A stretch of DNA of 64,000 nucleotides from CAVVNN01 sp963749605 (GCA_963749605.1 CAVVNN010000002.1:496001-560000); one strand, 5' to 3'; counted from the stretch's first letter, positions 22,282 to 32,361 are shown. Program-made: numbers and translations. Notes: a model not told the origin generated them from the sequence alone.

Positions 22282-24940
22282 CTAGAGCACCCGCCACCTG
22301 AACACCGCAGGCGTCTGGTCGGCCTTGCCGCTGTCCACCGCCTTGACCCGGAACACGTGCTTGCCCGGCTTCAGACGCCGATAGATGCGGGGCGAGCGGC
22401 ACGACCTGTACTTGCCCTTGTCGAGCTTGCAGAGGAAGTGAGCCCCGTGCTCGTTCGAGGCGAAGGTGAACCGCGCCGTCGAACTGCGCGTCCGCTTGGG
22501 CGGGTGCTTGTGCAACTTGGTCTGCGGCCGGACGACCCGCGGCTCTTCGGGCGGCTGCACCTGCGGGGTTTCAGGAATGGCATAGAAAGCGGTGTAGGCC
22601 GCCGAGCTACTGGCGGTGACCGTGTGGACGCGAGCGCCGCCGTCCGACCAGCTTTCCCAGGGGTAGGCATTACCTTCCAATTCCACGGCCTTGGGGGCGG
22701 AGAGCGTGATTTTCGAGTCTTCGATCGCGGTCAGCACGTACGGCGCCGGTTCGCTCCGCTGACCGGCTCCCAATGTCACGCCCGGCGGATCGGACTGGAT
22801 CGTCAATTCGACCGGGTGCGGATAGAGGTCGATCGTCTTGGTCACGGCAAGCCCACGTTCGTCGGTCGCGGTCAGGGTCAGTTCGATCAACGATGGGTAG
22901 TCGTGGTCGGGGGCGATCAGCGTTCCCGAGTCGACTTCCAGGAAGGCCTGGAGAGGGTGGACGTGACAGGTTTCAGGCCCGAAGGGGCAGTGATGGATAC
23001 GGGAGTTCCATTCGAGGCTGGTCGGCGGCAATGCCCCCACCTGATCCGGGTCTTGGGCGGCGCCTTCGAAGTGGATCGGCTGACCGACATGCCATTCGAA
23101 ATCCGCTTTGCCGGGTTCGGAGATGGATTCCGCAGGTTCGATGATTTCCGGTTCGGGCGGCGAGTCGCCCGGGTAGACAGTTATCCGAGCGACGCTCTTG
23201 GCGCCTTGTTCGTCGACCACGCGAACGGCTACCAGGTGGTTCACCGAATCTTCGAAGGTCTCGGTGGCCGTTTCTCCGGCGGGTGCGTCTCCGAAGACCC
23301 CGTCGTAGTTGAGGTCCCATTCGAATTCGAGCGGTTCTGGTTCTTCTTCTTCGTTGGGGTCGGTCGAGCCGCCGGCGTCGAATTCGACTTCCAGCTTGCC
23401 TTCGCTCAATGGCCCCCACTGCGGGGTGGCAGTCAGACGGGCGACCGGTGGCTGGTTGTCGGAGGAGTACGCGATCCGGTGAACCTCGCCCCGACCGTAT
23501 TCTTCGTTGAACAGCTTTACGTAGTAGAGGTCGCCTTCGGGACCTTCCTGGATGTCGATACCGGGATAGATGCCGCCATCGGTCAGGAACGGAATCGTGG
23601 TCGACGGGTCGGGTTCGCCGTCTTCACCGGGGAACATCACGTAGATGCAGCGGCGCACGGGGTCGGAGAAGAAGAACGCGCCGGTGTAGGAGGGGGGAAA
23701 GACTCCTTCGCCCTCGTAGAAGTCGAGCCCGGAGATCGCCGAGCCGTATTCGGTCACACAGGTGTCTTCCGGCGTCACCCCCGCATCGTGTTCGTAGGAG
23801 AAGAACGGCGGCTCAGTCGAGCCGGGTTCGTTGTAGAGCGCTTCGCACACGTCGAGGCCGAGGCCGTCAAAGCCAGGGGTCGGGCCCGGGCCCTCGTAGC
23901 AGGGCCAGCCGGAGTTGTAAGCCGGGCTCGGTTCGGTCGGGAAGCGGTCGATCTCCTCGTAGCTGTACCAGCCGACGTTGCCGACGTAGACTTCTTCGCT
24001 GCCCGGATCGATCGCGAAGCGGAACGGGTTGCGAAAGCCAAAGGCGACGATCCGACGCTGCGTTCGCGTTGGGCTGCTCGAACATCGGGTTGCCCGGCAG
24101 CCCTTCGCCGGTTTCGGGGTTGACGCGGATCACCGAGCCGTCGAGGTTTTCGGTGTTCTGAGACCGCAGCGAACCGCCTTCCGCGGTCGGCGGCGTCAGT
24201 GTCTTCGCCCCCGGGCGGGTCGCCGCACTGGTTCTTATGCGGCCAGCCGAACTGTCCGTAGTCGGTGTCGTTGAAGTTGGAGCCCTCGCCGCCGCTGGCG
24301 AACAGCGCCCCTTCGGGGCCGAACTGCAGGTCGCCGATCGAGTGCGAGGAGAACTGCTGGCACCAGTCTTCGACCAGGACGTCCTCCGCCACAACTTCTT
24401 CGCCTTCGACTTCTTTCGCGTGATCGCCTTCGGCGGTCAGGCGCACGAGCCGGCCGCTGACCGGACAGGCGTCGACATCGGCGTCTTCGGGGTTTGGGGC
24501 AGGGGTCGCCCGCGACCTGTTCCGGATGTTCCGAGTCAAACCAGTGTGGATAGGCGCCGGGCGGGTCTTCCCCAAGCACGTGGTTGAAGGTGTAGAGAAC
24601 GTAGACGCGATGGTTTACCTCGAAGTTCGGGGTCGAGTTCCAGGCCGAGGATGCCGCGGTCGCCGTTGTCGTAGACCTGCTTGCGCAGATCCGCAAAGAT
24701 CGTCGGTTCTTCGTCTTCGAGGCTGTCGAAGACGTAGATCACGCCCTGCTTGCCCGCAACGAAGATGCGACCGTCCGGCGCGAAACGGATCGCGGTCGGG
24801 TCCTGAAGGTGTTCGAAGACGGTTTCGTCGTAGAACCCCGGCGGCAGGTTGAGGGCATGTACAGGGGCCGACCCGACTGCCGCCAACCCGGCGCCGGCGA
24901 GCAGGAAAGCAAGGACAACGACGCGCGCCGCCGATCTCAT
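22282..24940 (-). CDS. Secreted sugar-dehydrogenase-like protein with PKD-type C-terminus, four frameshifts
   Basis: Starts MRSAARVVVLAFLLAGAGLAAVGSAPVHA (signal peptide) and continues NLPPGFYDETVFEHLQDPTAIRFAPDGRIFVAGKQG, the opening of the glucose/sorbosone dehydrogenase (GSDH) family. Later pieces are VLYTFNHVLGEDPPG, DLQFGPEGALFASGGEGSNF, NTENLDGSVIRVNPETGEGLPGNPMF, VAFGFRNPFRFAIDPGSEEVYVGNVGW and SYEHDAGVTP, all conserved blocks of that propeller. The C-terminal half has PKD-like (QPPVARLTATPQWGPLSEGK) and Ig-like domains. Four single-base shifts break it near 24640, 24495, 24203 and 24047; removing one base at each gives one open frame of about 885 codons. Members oxidise sugars or bind glycans outside the cell; the substrate is unknown. 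Confidence 0.8.
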
Positions 24941-25060
24941 GCGCGCTCCAATGGCGCCATCGTCAGGCCCGCCGCCGCGGGATAGCTCTGCAGTTGTCGT
25001 CGACATCTCCGGAATTATGCAGCCACCTCCTGAGGTAACACGGCCCAAGCGCTCGAGGAG

Positions 25061-26530
25061 CTACCGGCCGAAGGGCGGCTGACGGAAGTCCTTCACGGGG
25101 TGCAGGGAGAAGGGCGGGGCGCTTACCCCCTGGTAGCGGGCCCGAACCAAGCCGCGCCTGTTGCGTCCGTAGGCCGTCGGGACCACTCCGCTGAAGATCC
25201 CTTCTGCGCCGGCCTGCGCAAGGGCCAAGCGGCGCCAATGGCCGTGCCGCCAAAGCTGGATCGCGACTCCCCCCTGCCCGCTGGTCGGAGTGCGGCCCCA
25301 GAAGAAGAGACCCGCCCTGCGGTGGTAGGCGACGAAGGGGAAGCGGAACGCGTAGAGCATTCTCTTCGGCCGGTCCTGCGCAAGCGTCGCCCCCCGGAAG
25401 TAGAGGCCCGCCTGACCCGGTTCGCTGAACGACCGGCTGGGATCGGGCGGCTCGTCGCGGAGGCTGTACCAGAAGAAGTGGCTCACACCCGCCTTCCAGG
25501 ACCGATAGAGCGCTTCCGCCACCCAACGCGTCTCGATCTTCATCGGCAGCCCGCCCGGATCGGGCGGCTTCGAGTCCCACGAGAGCTCGGTGATCCAGAG
25601 CGGCGTGTGCGGGAACTCACCGTGAATCCGCCCGGCGCGGTCAGCCGCCCCAAGCAGGGATTGCAGCTTGGCGAGATCCCCCAGCTCGACGTCGTCGACG
25701 CCTCCCTTGTGGGTCGGGCCACCGGTGGTGTAGGGGTGGATGTCGAAGATGTCGAAGTGAACCCCGCCTTCGCAGTCGCCCGGCGCGGGATGGGGATGCC
25801 GGCGACCGCGCATGCAGAGCAGGAGGCGGGCGAAGCGCATCGGCCCGACCGTCATGTGTGGGCGGGCGATCGGGCCGAGCCCGGCCGCAAGGACCAGGTT
25901 CGAGGGGTCGACCGACTTCACCGCGAAGTAGAAGGTGTTGGCCAGCTGGCGGTAAAGCTGTGCCGACACCACCTTGGCGCCTTCGAACTGGGGATAGAAG
26001 AAGAAGGCCAGGTTGGGCTCGTTGAGACCCTGCCAGTACTGCACCTGCGGCAAGCCTTCGAAGTGGCCGCTGTAGCGGCGGGCCGCCGCCGTCGAGAAGG
26101 CCGCCAGCGCCGCCGGGTCGAGATTGCAGATGCCGCCGCCGAACTGGACGCCGGCCGGCGGCTGGCATTTCTGCGCCCACGGGGGCGCCCCGTACACCTC
26201 CAGCACCGGCGTGAGGCCCGCCCCGACGGCCTCGGTCACGGCTTCGTCCAGCCACGTCCACCCGTAATGCCCGTCAGCGGGGTCTTCCGGCTGCCAGCTT
26301 TTCGGCTCGTTGCGGGGGGCGACGTCTTCCCAGGGAACCACGATGTGCGCGAATTGAGCCCCGGTGGCCTTCGTCTGCTGAAAGGCGGCTGGGCCGTACT
26401 CGTCGAAGCCGGTGATACCCGTCACCAGAGGGCGAACGGCGGCCGTCGCCGACGACACCCCGGCGACGAGAAGGAGGACAACGGCGATCGGAAGGGCCTT
26501 CTTCACCACCCCCTGCAAACCCCCTCGCAA
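25061..26530 (-). CDS. Secreted glycoside hydrolase, clan-A type (GH39/GH5-like)
   Basis: A 489-residue protein from TTG 26530; GTGs at 26509 and 26506 (just before KKALPIAVV) are plausible alternatives. A signal peptide (KKALPIAVVLLLVAGVSSATAA) precedes a TIM-barrel hydrolase: YWQGLNEPNLAFFF carries the acid/base Glu of clan A (NEP), and LWITELSWDS carries the nucleophile Glu. DIFDIHPYTTGG and FFWYSLRDE are further barrel landmarks. It probably cuts a polysaccharide outside the cell; its position beside the exopolysaccharide locus suggests processing of the organism's own polymer. The substrate is unknown. Confidence 0.8.
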   Translation of the reverse strand: MRGGLQGVVKKALPIAVVLLLVAGVSSATAAVRPLVTGITGFDEYGPAAFQQTKATGAQFAHIVVPWEDVAPRNEPKSWQPEDPADGHYGWTWLDEAVTEAVGAGLTPVLEVYGAPPWAQKCQPPAGVQFGGGICNLDPAALAAFSTAAARRYSGHFEGLPQVQYWQGLNEPNLAFFFYPQFEGAKVVSAQLYRQLANTFYFAVKSVDPSNLVLAAGLGPIARPHMTVGPMRFARLLLCMRGRRHPHPAPGDCEGGVHFDIFDIHPYTTGGPTHKGGVDDVELGDLAKLQSLLGAADRAGRIHGEFPHTPLWITELSWDSKPPDPGGLPMKIETRWVAEALYRSWKAGVSHFFWYSLRDEPPDPSRSFSEPGQAGLYFRGATLAQDRPKRMLYAFRFPFVAYHRRAGLFFWGRTPTSGQGGVAIQLWRHGHWRRLALAQAGAEGIFSGVVPTAYGRNRRGLVRARYQGVSAPPFSLHPVKDFRQPPFGR

Positions 26531-26535
26531 GCTGT

Positions 26536-27055
26536 TTATGCGGTTCGCCGCCTACGACGCCACATATAGGCGAGCGACCAGACGACCGTGGCGACGACCA
26601 GCAGCGGCAGCAACAGGCCCATCCTGGCCCGTGGAGGAGGAGCCGGTCGCCTGTGCGAGCACCTCTCCCAGGCCGGAGGAGCCGCTCGGCCCTGCCGACT
26701 GGGAGCCGGAGCCGGTTTTTGCCTGGCGACCCTTCGCGCTTCCTGTGGGGGGCTTCGTCGCCGGGCTCGTGAGGACCGGGGCGGGAGCCGTCTCCGTCAC
26801 GACCACCGCTGCGGCCTGGCCCTGGGGCCCCTGCGCATCGAACTTGCGGGCGGTCTTGGCGCCGAGCACCTTGGCGGGGGCCCGCTTGCCCCTGTCCTTC
26901 GTCGGGGTACCGCCGCCAGCGGTCGGGAACGTCTCCGTGTACTGGCTGGCGGCGGAGTTCCCGGGCGGCACAACCGGCTGCGCGAGCGCAGCCGGAGGCA
27001 GGAACGCGACCGCGATGGTCGCCCCCAGCCCGCATGCCAATCGCAATCTGGCCAT
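26536..27055 (-). CDS. Secreted Pro/Thr/Ser-rich protein with C-terminal membrane anchor, frameshifted
   Basis: MARLRLACGLGATIAVAFLPPAALAQ is a signal peptide. A Pro/Gly/Ser/Thr-rich linker follows (about 20-145). After SSSTGQ near 26625 one extra G shifts the frame; removing it gives MGLLLPLLLVVATVVWSLAYMWRRRRRTA and a TAA at 26536-26538, i.e. a membrane span plus an Arg-rich cytoplasmic tail. This is the layout of a wall- or membrane-anchored surface protein, but the LPxTG motif is absent. It abuts the glycosidase gene (26530), so the two are likely co-transcribed. Function unknown. Confidence 0.6.
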
Positions 27056-27131
27056 GCCTCATGGTACGAAATGGGGACCGCGGTGCTGACAGGCGTCACC
27101 ATGTGCGGTCGTCGCTCGTCCCTATGAGGAG

Positions 27132-29087
27132 ATGGAGGTCACCTCGACACCGCCCCGCCCCGCCCCGCCCGAACACGCTCACAGAATCGACTGGAGCGCC
27201 GTCCCGACATGGCTGCTCGGGTTTGTCCTCGTCGCCTACCTCGGCCTCAACGGCGGCGGCTACGACCCGCTCGTCCACGACCAGGTCGGGATCGCGGTGT
27301 GGTGGATCCTGCTCGCCGGGGTTCTGGTCGGCGCGCTCCCGCGGCGGCGGCCGGGAACCCTTGCATGGTGCGCGCTCGGCCTGCTGGCGGCCTTCGTCAT
27401 CTGGACGGCGCTCAGCCTCGGCTGGACCGAGAGCGCCGAGAAGACCTTCGTCGACATCGCCCGCGTGGCGACCTACCTCGGCGTTTTCGCTCTCGCCCTC
27501 TTCGCGCGAGGCCCACAGGCCGCGCGTCGCATGGTCGCCGCCGTGGGCACGGGCATCGCCCTGGTCTCGATCGTCGGCCTGCTGTCATGGCTGCACCCCG
27601 CCTGGTTCCCGTCGGCGGAGGAGACCGCGATGTTCGTGACCGGCTCGGGGGAACGTCTCTCCTATCCGATCAACTACTGGAACGGCCTCGCCGGGCTGAT
27701 CGCGATCGGCCTTCCCCTGATGCTCCAGGTCGCCACCTGCGCAAGGTCCCTCCTGCCCCGCGCGCTCGCCGCGGCGGCGCTGCCCGCGATGACGCTGGCG
27801 CTCTACTTCACGCTCTCGCGCGGCGGCATCGGCGCCGCGGTCGTCGCCCTCGCCGTCTTCCTTGCGCTCTCCACCGACCGGCTGCCGAAGCTCCTCACGC
27901 TGCTGGTGGCGGGCGCCGGGGGCGCGATCCTGATCGCCGCCGCGACCCAGCGCGACGCCCTCCAGCACGGAGCCCTCGACGCGACAGCGCGCCACCAGGG
28001 CAACGAGATGCTGGCGATGACGATCGTCGTCTGCGCGGCCGTCGGCCTGGTCCAGGCCGGGATCTCGCTGGCGGGGGCCCGTGGCGCGCGGCCGCGCTGG
28101 TCATTCGTCTCCCGCAGGCAATCTCTCCTCGCCGGGCTCGCCTGCCTGGTCGCGGTGCTGGTGGCCGCCGCTGCGCTCGACGCCCCCGGCCGCGTCTCCA
28201 ACGCCTGGAGCGATTTCAAGCACGGGGGACAGCCCGGCGAAGGAGCCGGCCGACTCGGGAGCTTCGCCGGCGAGAGCCGGTACGAACTCTGGAAGGCGGC
28301 GATCGAGGAGAACGAAACCAAGCCCTTGACCGGCACCGGCTCGGGCACCTTTGAGTACTGGTGGGCCCGCAACGGCACCAATGGGGAAACGATCCACGAC
28401 ACCCACTCTCTCTACCTCCAGACGCTCGGTGAGCTGGGGATCGTCGGCCTGGCGCTGCTCGGGGCATTCCTGCTGGCGATCCTGATCGGCGGCGGACGGG
28501 CGACCCTGCGCGCCGGCCCTCGCGGACGGCCTGTTCTCGCCGCGGCCGCAGCCGGTTGCGTCGCCTTCTGCGTCACCGCGGCCTTCGACTGGATGTGGCA
28601 GATCCCGGTGCTGCCGGTCGCGTTCCTCCTCCTCGCCTCGGTGCTGACGACCGCCGCCGTGCGCTCGGAGCGCAACGGGGCCGCAGCTCTGCGCCTGCCG
28701 TTGCGGGCGGGCTTCGCCCTGGTGGGCATCGCCGTCATCGTCGCGATCGCGATCCCGCTGGCCTCCGCGACGCTGGTCCGGCAGAGCCAGGCGGACGCGC
28801 GAGCCGGCGACCTGCCGGCGGCGCTTCGCGCGGCGCGGAGCGCGCAGAACGCGCAGCCCGACGCCGCCACGCCCCGGCTCCAGCAGGCACTCCTGCTGGA
28901 GGCACAGGGGAACCTGGCGCTCGCCGCCGAGGAGGCCCGCGGCGCGACCGAAAAGGAGTCGACCAACTGGCGCAACTGGCTGGTGCTGTCGCGGATCGAA
29001 GCGGAGCGAGGCCGCGTCGCCGCGGCCCTGCGCGACTACCGCGAGGCCAGGTCCCTCAACCCCCTCTCCACCCTGTTCGAACGGTGA
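27132..29087 (+). CDS. O-antigen ligase/Wzy-like polymerase with TPR tail
   Basis: A 651-residue integral membrane protein with about 10-12 membrane segments. The Wzy_C part holds YPINYWNGLAGLIAIGLPLML, LALYFTLSRGG, and in the large loop HDTHSLYLQTLGELGIVGLALL with the conserved H and R/E residues of the family. The C-terminal ~90 residues are TPR-like (ARAGDLPAALRAARSAQNAQPD). Family members polymerise or transfer undecaprenol-linked repeat units outside the membrane. It is the intact counterpart of the pseudogene at 1135. First gene of the polysaccharide locus; a hairpin at 29142 probably ends its transcript. Confidence 0.85.
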   Translation: MEVTSTPPRPAPPEHAHRIDWSAVPTWLLGFVLVAYLGLNGGGYDPLVHDQVGIAVWWILLAGVLVGALPRRRPGTLAWCALGLLAAFVIWTALSLGWTESAEKTFVDIARVATYLGVFALALFARGPQAARRMVAAVGTGIALVSIVGLLSWLHPAWFPSAEETAMFVTGSGERLSYPINYWNGLAGLIAIGLPLMLQVATCARSLLPRALAAAALPAMTLALYFTLSRGGIGAAVVALAVFLALSTDRLPKLLTLLVAGAGGAILIAAATQRDALQHGALDATARHQGNEMLAMTIVVCAAVGLVQAGISLAGARGARPRWSFVSRRQSLLAGLACLVAVLVAAAALDAPGRVSNAWSDFKHGGQPGEGAGRLGSFAGESRYELWKAAIEENETKPLTGTGSGTFEYWWARNGTNGETIHDTHSLYLQTLGELGIVGLALLGAFLLAILIGGGRATLRAGPRGRPVLAAAAAGCVAFCVTAAFDWMWQIPVLPVAFLLLASVLTTAAVRSERNGAAALRLPLRAGFALVGIAVIVAIAIPLASATLVRQSQADARAGDLPAALRAARSAQNAQPDAATPRLQQALLLEAQGNLALAAEEARGATEKESTNWRNWLVLSRIEAERGRVAAALRDYREARSLNPLSTLFER

Positions 29088-29141
29088 CCGAGACGCGGGG
29101 TCAAACACTCGTCCGCGAGAAGTGACTAGCGAGGCGCAGAT

Positions 29142-29162
29142 TCTGTTGCGGATCGCAACAGA
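29142..29162. terminator. Perfect 9-bp hairpin after the ligase gene
   Basis: TCTGTTGCG (29142-29150) and CGCAACAGA (29154-29162) with a 3-nt loop, 55 nt after the ligase stop. There is no T-run after it, so termination is probable but not certain. Confidence 0.5.
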
Positions 29163-29186
29163 TTGGCGTTCCGCACACAAACGCGC

Positions 29187-29214
29187 TGGACAATTTCGTT
29201 CGATTCCCTAACCT
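29187..29214 (+). promoter_or_regulatory. Promoter for the glycosylphosphotransferase operon
   Basis: TGGACA (29187-29192), a 16-nt spacer and TAACCT (29209-29214) give a sigma-70-like promoter. The predicted transcript starts near 29221 and carries a leader of about 210 nt before the gene at 29430, unusual here since most genes look leaderless. Confidence 0.5.
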
Positions 29215-29298
29215 CATGTGCAAGATCCGGGCTGGGCGATTTGCCCGTACCGATCCAGGCGCTTAACAAGCAGGGATCGCAAAAGGAGAACCATCGAG

Positions 29299-29433
29299 TT
29301 GGCTTTCGCCTCTCCACAGCCCGAACGACCGGACCGCTGGATCCTCGGCAGCGCGCTTCGCAAGCTAAAGACGAGGACGCTGTGCGCCGATAGCAGATCG
29401 TCAGGCCTCTCCCTCCAACAAATCAGCAGATGA
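29299..29433 (+). CDS. Possible leader peptide upstream of the glycosylphosphotransferase
   Basis: A 44-residue frame from TTG 29299 (10 nt after AAAAGGAG at 29281-29288), rich in Arg/Lys/Ser (RWILGSALRKLKTRTLCADSRSS). Its TGA stop overlaps the start of the next gene as ATGA. The ribosome binding site and the coupled end suggest translation of the leader could control the main gene. No homology is recognised. Confidence 0.35.
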   Translation: MAFASPQPERPDRWILGSALRKLKTRTLCADSRSSGLSLQQISR

Positions 29434-30908
29434 ACCGAGCCACAACTCCCGACCTCTCACAAACTCACCCTCAACTCAGGCGCCCCGTCCCAGCGCGCCG
29501 GGGCTATGTGGCCCCGACGTCGATCCTCAAAGGACGTTGGAGCCTGCGGAGGTTGTCGGCCCACGCATCGCTCCTCATCCTCGCGGTCCTCAGCGCCCGC
29601 GTCAGCGCCAACACGGCAGGGGCTCAGCCGGATGGACAGACCGTCGTCTGGCTGCTGCCGCCCATGATCCTGGGAATGCTTGCAGTGCGCGGCACCTATC
29701 GCCGCTCGATTCAGCTGGACATCGCCAACGAACTGCTGCGCGTCCTCGCCGTCACATCGCTCGCGGCGGTTACGACGATCGCCGCGGTCGCCCTCTTCAA
29801 CCACGCAAGCGACCCAGCCCCTGTGCTGGTCCGTGCCTGGGCCCTCGCGACCGTCTTTCTCTGCGCCAGCGTGCCCGCCCTGGCCGTCGCCGAGCGGCGC
29901 GCGCGCCGCACCGGCGCCGAGAACATGCCGACGCTCGTGGTCGGCGCCGGTCAGGTCGCCACGCAGATAGAGCGCCGGCTCGCCGAGCAGCCGGAGCTCG
30001 GCATGCACGTCGTCGGGTTCATCGACGCCGACCCTGTCCCCTGGGACCGAGTGCCCGAGCGCCAGGCTCCGATCCTCGGCGCCCCCGACGAGTTCGTCAG
30101 GATCGCCGAGGAAACCGGCGCCGAGCACGTCATCCTGACCTTCACCTCCTCTCCCGACCACGTCCTCGTCCCCCTGATGCGCGCATGCGAGGAGCGCGGC
30201 ATCCACGTTTCCCTGGTGCCGAGGATGTTCGAGAGCGTCAACCTCCGGCTCTCCCTCAACAACATCGGGCCGTTGCCGCTGTTCAGCCTGACCTGGGTCG
30301 ACCCGAAGGGCTGGCAGTTCGCGATCAAGCACGCGATCGACCGCGCGGCCAGCGCAACCTTGCTTCTCGCGCTCTCCCCCCTGCTCCTCGCGATCGCCGC
30401 CGCGGTCCGGCTCAGCTCCCCCGGGCCGATCCTGTTCCGGCAGCGCCGCATCGGACGGGACGGACAGCGCTTCGAGATCCTCAAGTTCCGCTCGATGCGG
30501 CTCGACGACCCCAGGGATTCCTCCAGCCAGGTCAAGGCCGGCCTCGCGCCCGGCGGGGTGGAGGGTGAGGACCGCAGGACGGCCGTCGGCCGCTTCATCC
30601 GGCGCTACTCGCTCGACGAGCTGCCGCAGCTGATCAACGTGCTGCGAGGCCAGATGAGCCTGATCGGCCCGCGCCCCGAGCGGCCCGAGTTCGTCGAGTT
30701 CTTCGACGAGCAGGTGCGCCGATACTCCGACCGGCACCGGGTGAAGTCCGGCATAACGGGCCTGGCGCAGATCAGCGGCTTCCGCGGCAAGACATCTCTT
30801 CCCGAGCGCGTCGAACTCGACAACTACTACATCCAGAACTGGTCGATGGGGCTCGATTTCAAGATCTTCGTGCGGACCTTCGGCGCCATCGTCACCCCCG
30901 CCGAGTAG
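29430..30908 (+). CDS. Exopolysaccharide polyprenyl-phosphate glycosylphosphotransferase (WcaJ/WbaP-like)
   Basis: A 492-residue protein. Four to five membrane helices (about 40-165), a nucleotide-fold domain (TLVVGAGQVATQIERRL) and the C-terminal phosphoglycosyltransferase domain: KHAIDRAASATLLLALSPLLL, then SSPGPILFRQRRIGRDGQRFEILKFRSM, DELPQLINVLRGQMSLIGPRPERPEFV and SGITGLAQISGFRGK. It transfers a sugar-1-phosphate from a UDP-sugar to undecaprenyl phosphate, the first step of repeat-unit assembly. It leads the operon with the Wzz-kinase gene (10-bp gap). The sugar is not predictable. Confidence 0.9.
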   Translation: MNRATTPDLSQTHPQLRRPVPARRGYVAPTSILKGRWSLRRLSAHASLLILAVLSARVSANTAGAQPDGQTVVWLLPPMILGMLAVRGTYRRSIQLDIANELLRVLAVTSLAAVTTIAAVALFNHASDPAPVLVRAWALATVFLCASVPALAVAERRARRTGAENMPTLVVGAGQVATQIERRLAEQPELGMHVVGFIDADPVPWDRVPERQAPILGAPDEFVRIAEETGAEHVILTFTSSPDHVLVPLMRACEERGIHVSLVPRMFESVNLRLSLNNIGPLPLFSLTWVDPKGWQFAIKHAIDRAASATLLLALSPLLLAIAAAVRLSSPGPILFRQRRIGRDGQRFEILKFRSMRLDDPRDSSSQVKAGLAPGGVEGEDRRTAVGRFIRRYSLDELPQLINVLRGQMSLIGPRPERPEFVEFFDEQVRRYSDRHRVKSGITGLAQISGFRGKTSLPERVELDNYYIQNWSMGLDFKIFVRTFGAIVTPAE

Positions 30909-30918
30909 TCTCAGGCCA

Positions 30919-32361
30919 ATGGTAGACGCGTCAGGAATGCCCTCTTCCGCCGACCTTGAAAACGGCGCCCACGGGGCCGCGCGCAGGAGGCTGGCGGTCA
31001 CCCTTTGGCGCCGCAAATGGATCGTGATCGGGACGTTCGTGACCCTGACCGCGCTGACGGCGATCGTCTCCAAGTCGCTGCCGAAGCAGTACGAAGCGAC
31101 GGCGACCCTCTGGGTAACCCAGGGAACGGAAACCGCCACCTTCGACGCCGTGCAGGCGGGCCAGGTCCTCGCCGGCACATATGGAAAAGTCGCGGACAGC
31201 CAGATCCTGGCCGAACGTGTAGCTACGACGCTTCCCTTTGAGTCCACCGGCGGCGACGTGCTCAACGCGATGTCCTTCCAGCCGGTCTCCGAAACGCAGC
31301 TGCTGCGGATCACGGCGACAAGCGAAGAGCCCGTGCGCGCCCGCGTCCTGGCCAATACCTACGCCCGGGTCTTCATCGGCTACTCGCGTACTCAGCTCGG
31401 CGACGCCATCGGCGCCCGGATCGCGTTCGCCGCCCCCGCATCGCTGCCAACTCAGCCCGCCCGCCCCCAGCCGACGCTCTACACCCTCGCTGGAGGGCTG
31501 CTGGCGCTCGCGCTCGGCATCGGCCTGGCCCTGCTCGCGGAGGCGGTCGACCGCCGCGTTCGCACCACCGAGGAGCTGGAGGCGATCGTGGCCGCCCCGG
31601 TCCTCGCCCGCATACCCCGTCGTGGCGACCGGCCGGAAACCGAAATGGTCTTCGACGAGACCTTCAGGCTGCTGCGGACCAACCTGCAGTTCCTGAGGCG
31701 CGAAAACGAGCAACTTCGCTCGATCGTCGTCGTCAGCCCATCGGCGAGCGACGGCAAGAGCACCGTCGCCTATCACCTCGCCCGCTCATATGCCGAAGCT
31801 GACATACAAGTGATCCTGATCGAGGCGGACATGCGCCGCCCAAGCCTTCGCGGTTACGTGCCGACCACCCGTGAAAACGATCAGAAGAACGGCCTCTCGG
31901 CATATCTCAGCCGCAAGGCGGGCCTTGCTACGGTGCTCGCCCAGACCGACCTCCCCAGCCTCCAGTTCATCCCCTCGGGGATCCTGCCTCCCACCCCCTC
32001 CACGCTGGTCAGCGTCGAGCGTTCTCAGGTTCTTCTCGACGAGGCGCTCGACCAGGCCGACCTGGTGATCGTGGACACGCCGCCCCTCTCGGTGGGGGCC
32101 GAGGCCAGCACGCTCGCCGCCAGCGCCGACGGCGCCCTGATGGTCGTCGACACCAGGGTGTCCGGAAAGCACGACATCCGGCATGCTCGCCAACAACTCG
32201 CGGTGGTGAACGCGACGCTGCTGGGCGTGGCAGTCAACTCGGTGCGCGATCTGCCGAATTTCGGCGCCTATTCCTACCGGTATCGGTTGGGCGAAAGCAC
32301 CAACATCGACTCCGGGAGGAAGAGCCTGCGCCGGCGTCCGGCAAGCGTCACACGCGATTGA
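30919..32361 (+). CDS. Wzz-type chain-length regulator fused to a BY-kinase
   Basis: A 480-residue protein. Wzz domain: membrane helix WIVIGTFVTLTALTAIVSK near 33-51, periplasmic part, second helix near 190-212. Kinase domain: Walker A SPSASDGKSTVA, Walker A' VILIEADMRRPS, Walker B VIVDTPPL. The tail has a Tyr cluster (GAYSYRYRLG) that could be autophosphorylated. Fused Wzz-kinases set polymer length in Wzx/Wzy systems and are reset by tyrosine phosphorylation. The start at 30919 is supported by TAGTCT (30906-30911) 7 nt upstream, so it may have its own promoter besides read-through. Confidence 0.88.
   Translation: MVDASGMPSSADLENGAHGAARRRLAVTLWRRKWIVIGTFVTLTALTAIVSKSLPKQYEATATLWVTQGTETATFDAVQAGQVLAGTYGKVADSQILAERVATTLPFESTGGDVLNAMSFQPVSETQLLRITATSEEPVRARVLANTYARVFIGYSRTQLGDAIGARIAFAAPASLPTQPARPQPTLYTLAGGLLALALGIGLALLAEAVDRRVRTTEELEAIVAAPVLARIPRRGDRPETEMVFDETFRLLRTNLQFLRRENEQLRSIVVVSPSASDGKSTVAYHLARSYAEADIQVILIEADMRRPSLRGYVPTTRENDQKNGLSAYLSRKAGLATVLAQTDLPSLQFIPSGILPPTPSTLVSVERSQVLLDEALDQADLVIVDTPPLSVGAEASTLAASADGALMVVDTRVSGKHDIRHARQQLAVVNATLLGVAVNSVRDLPNFGAYSYRYRLGESTNIDSGRKSLRRRPASVTRD

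Noticed and set aside
29221..29429. c-di-GMP, c-di-AMP or other known riboswitch in the leader
   Set aside because: I compared the leader from memory with GEMM-I (GCAAACC, GGGACGCAAAGCC) and ydaO patterns; no match to the conserved core.
29457..31355. Long open frame antisense to the glycosylphosphotransferase and Wzz-kinase genes
   Set aside because: It spans two real genes and has no domains.
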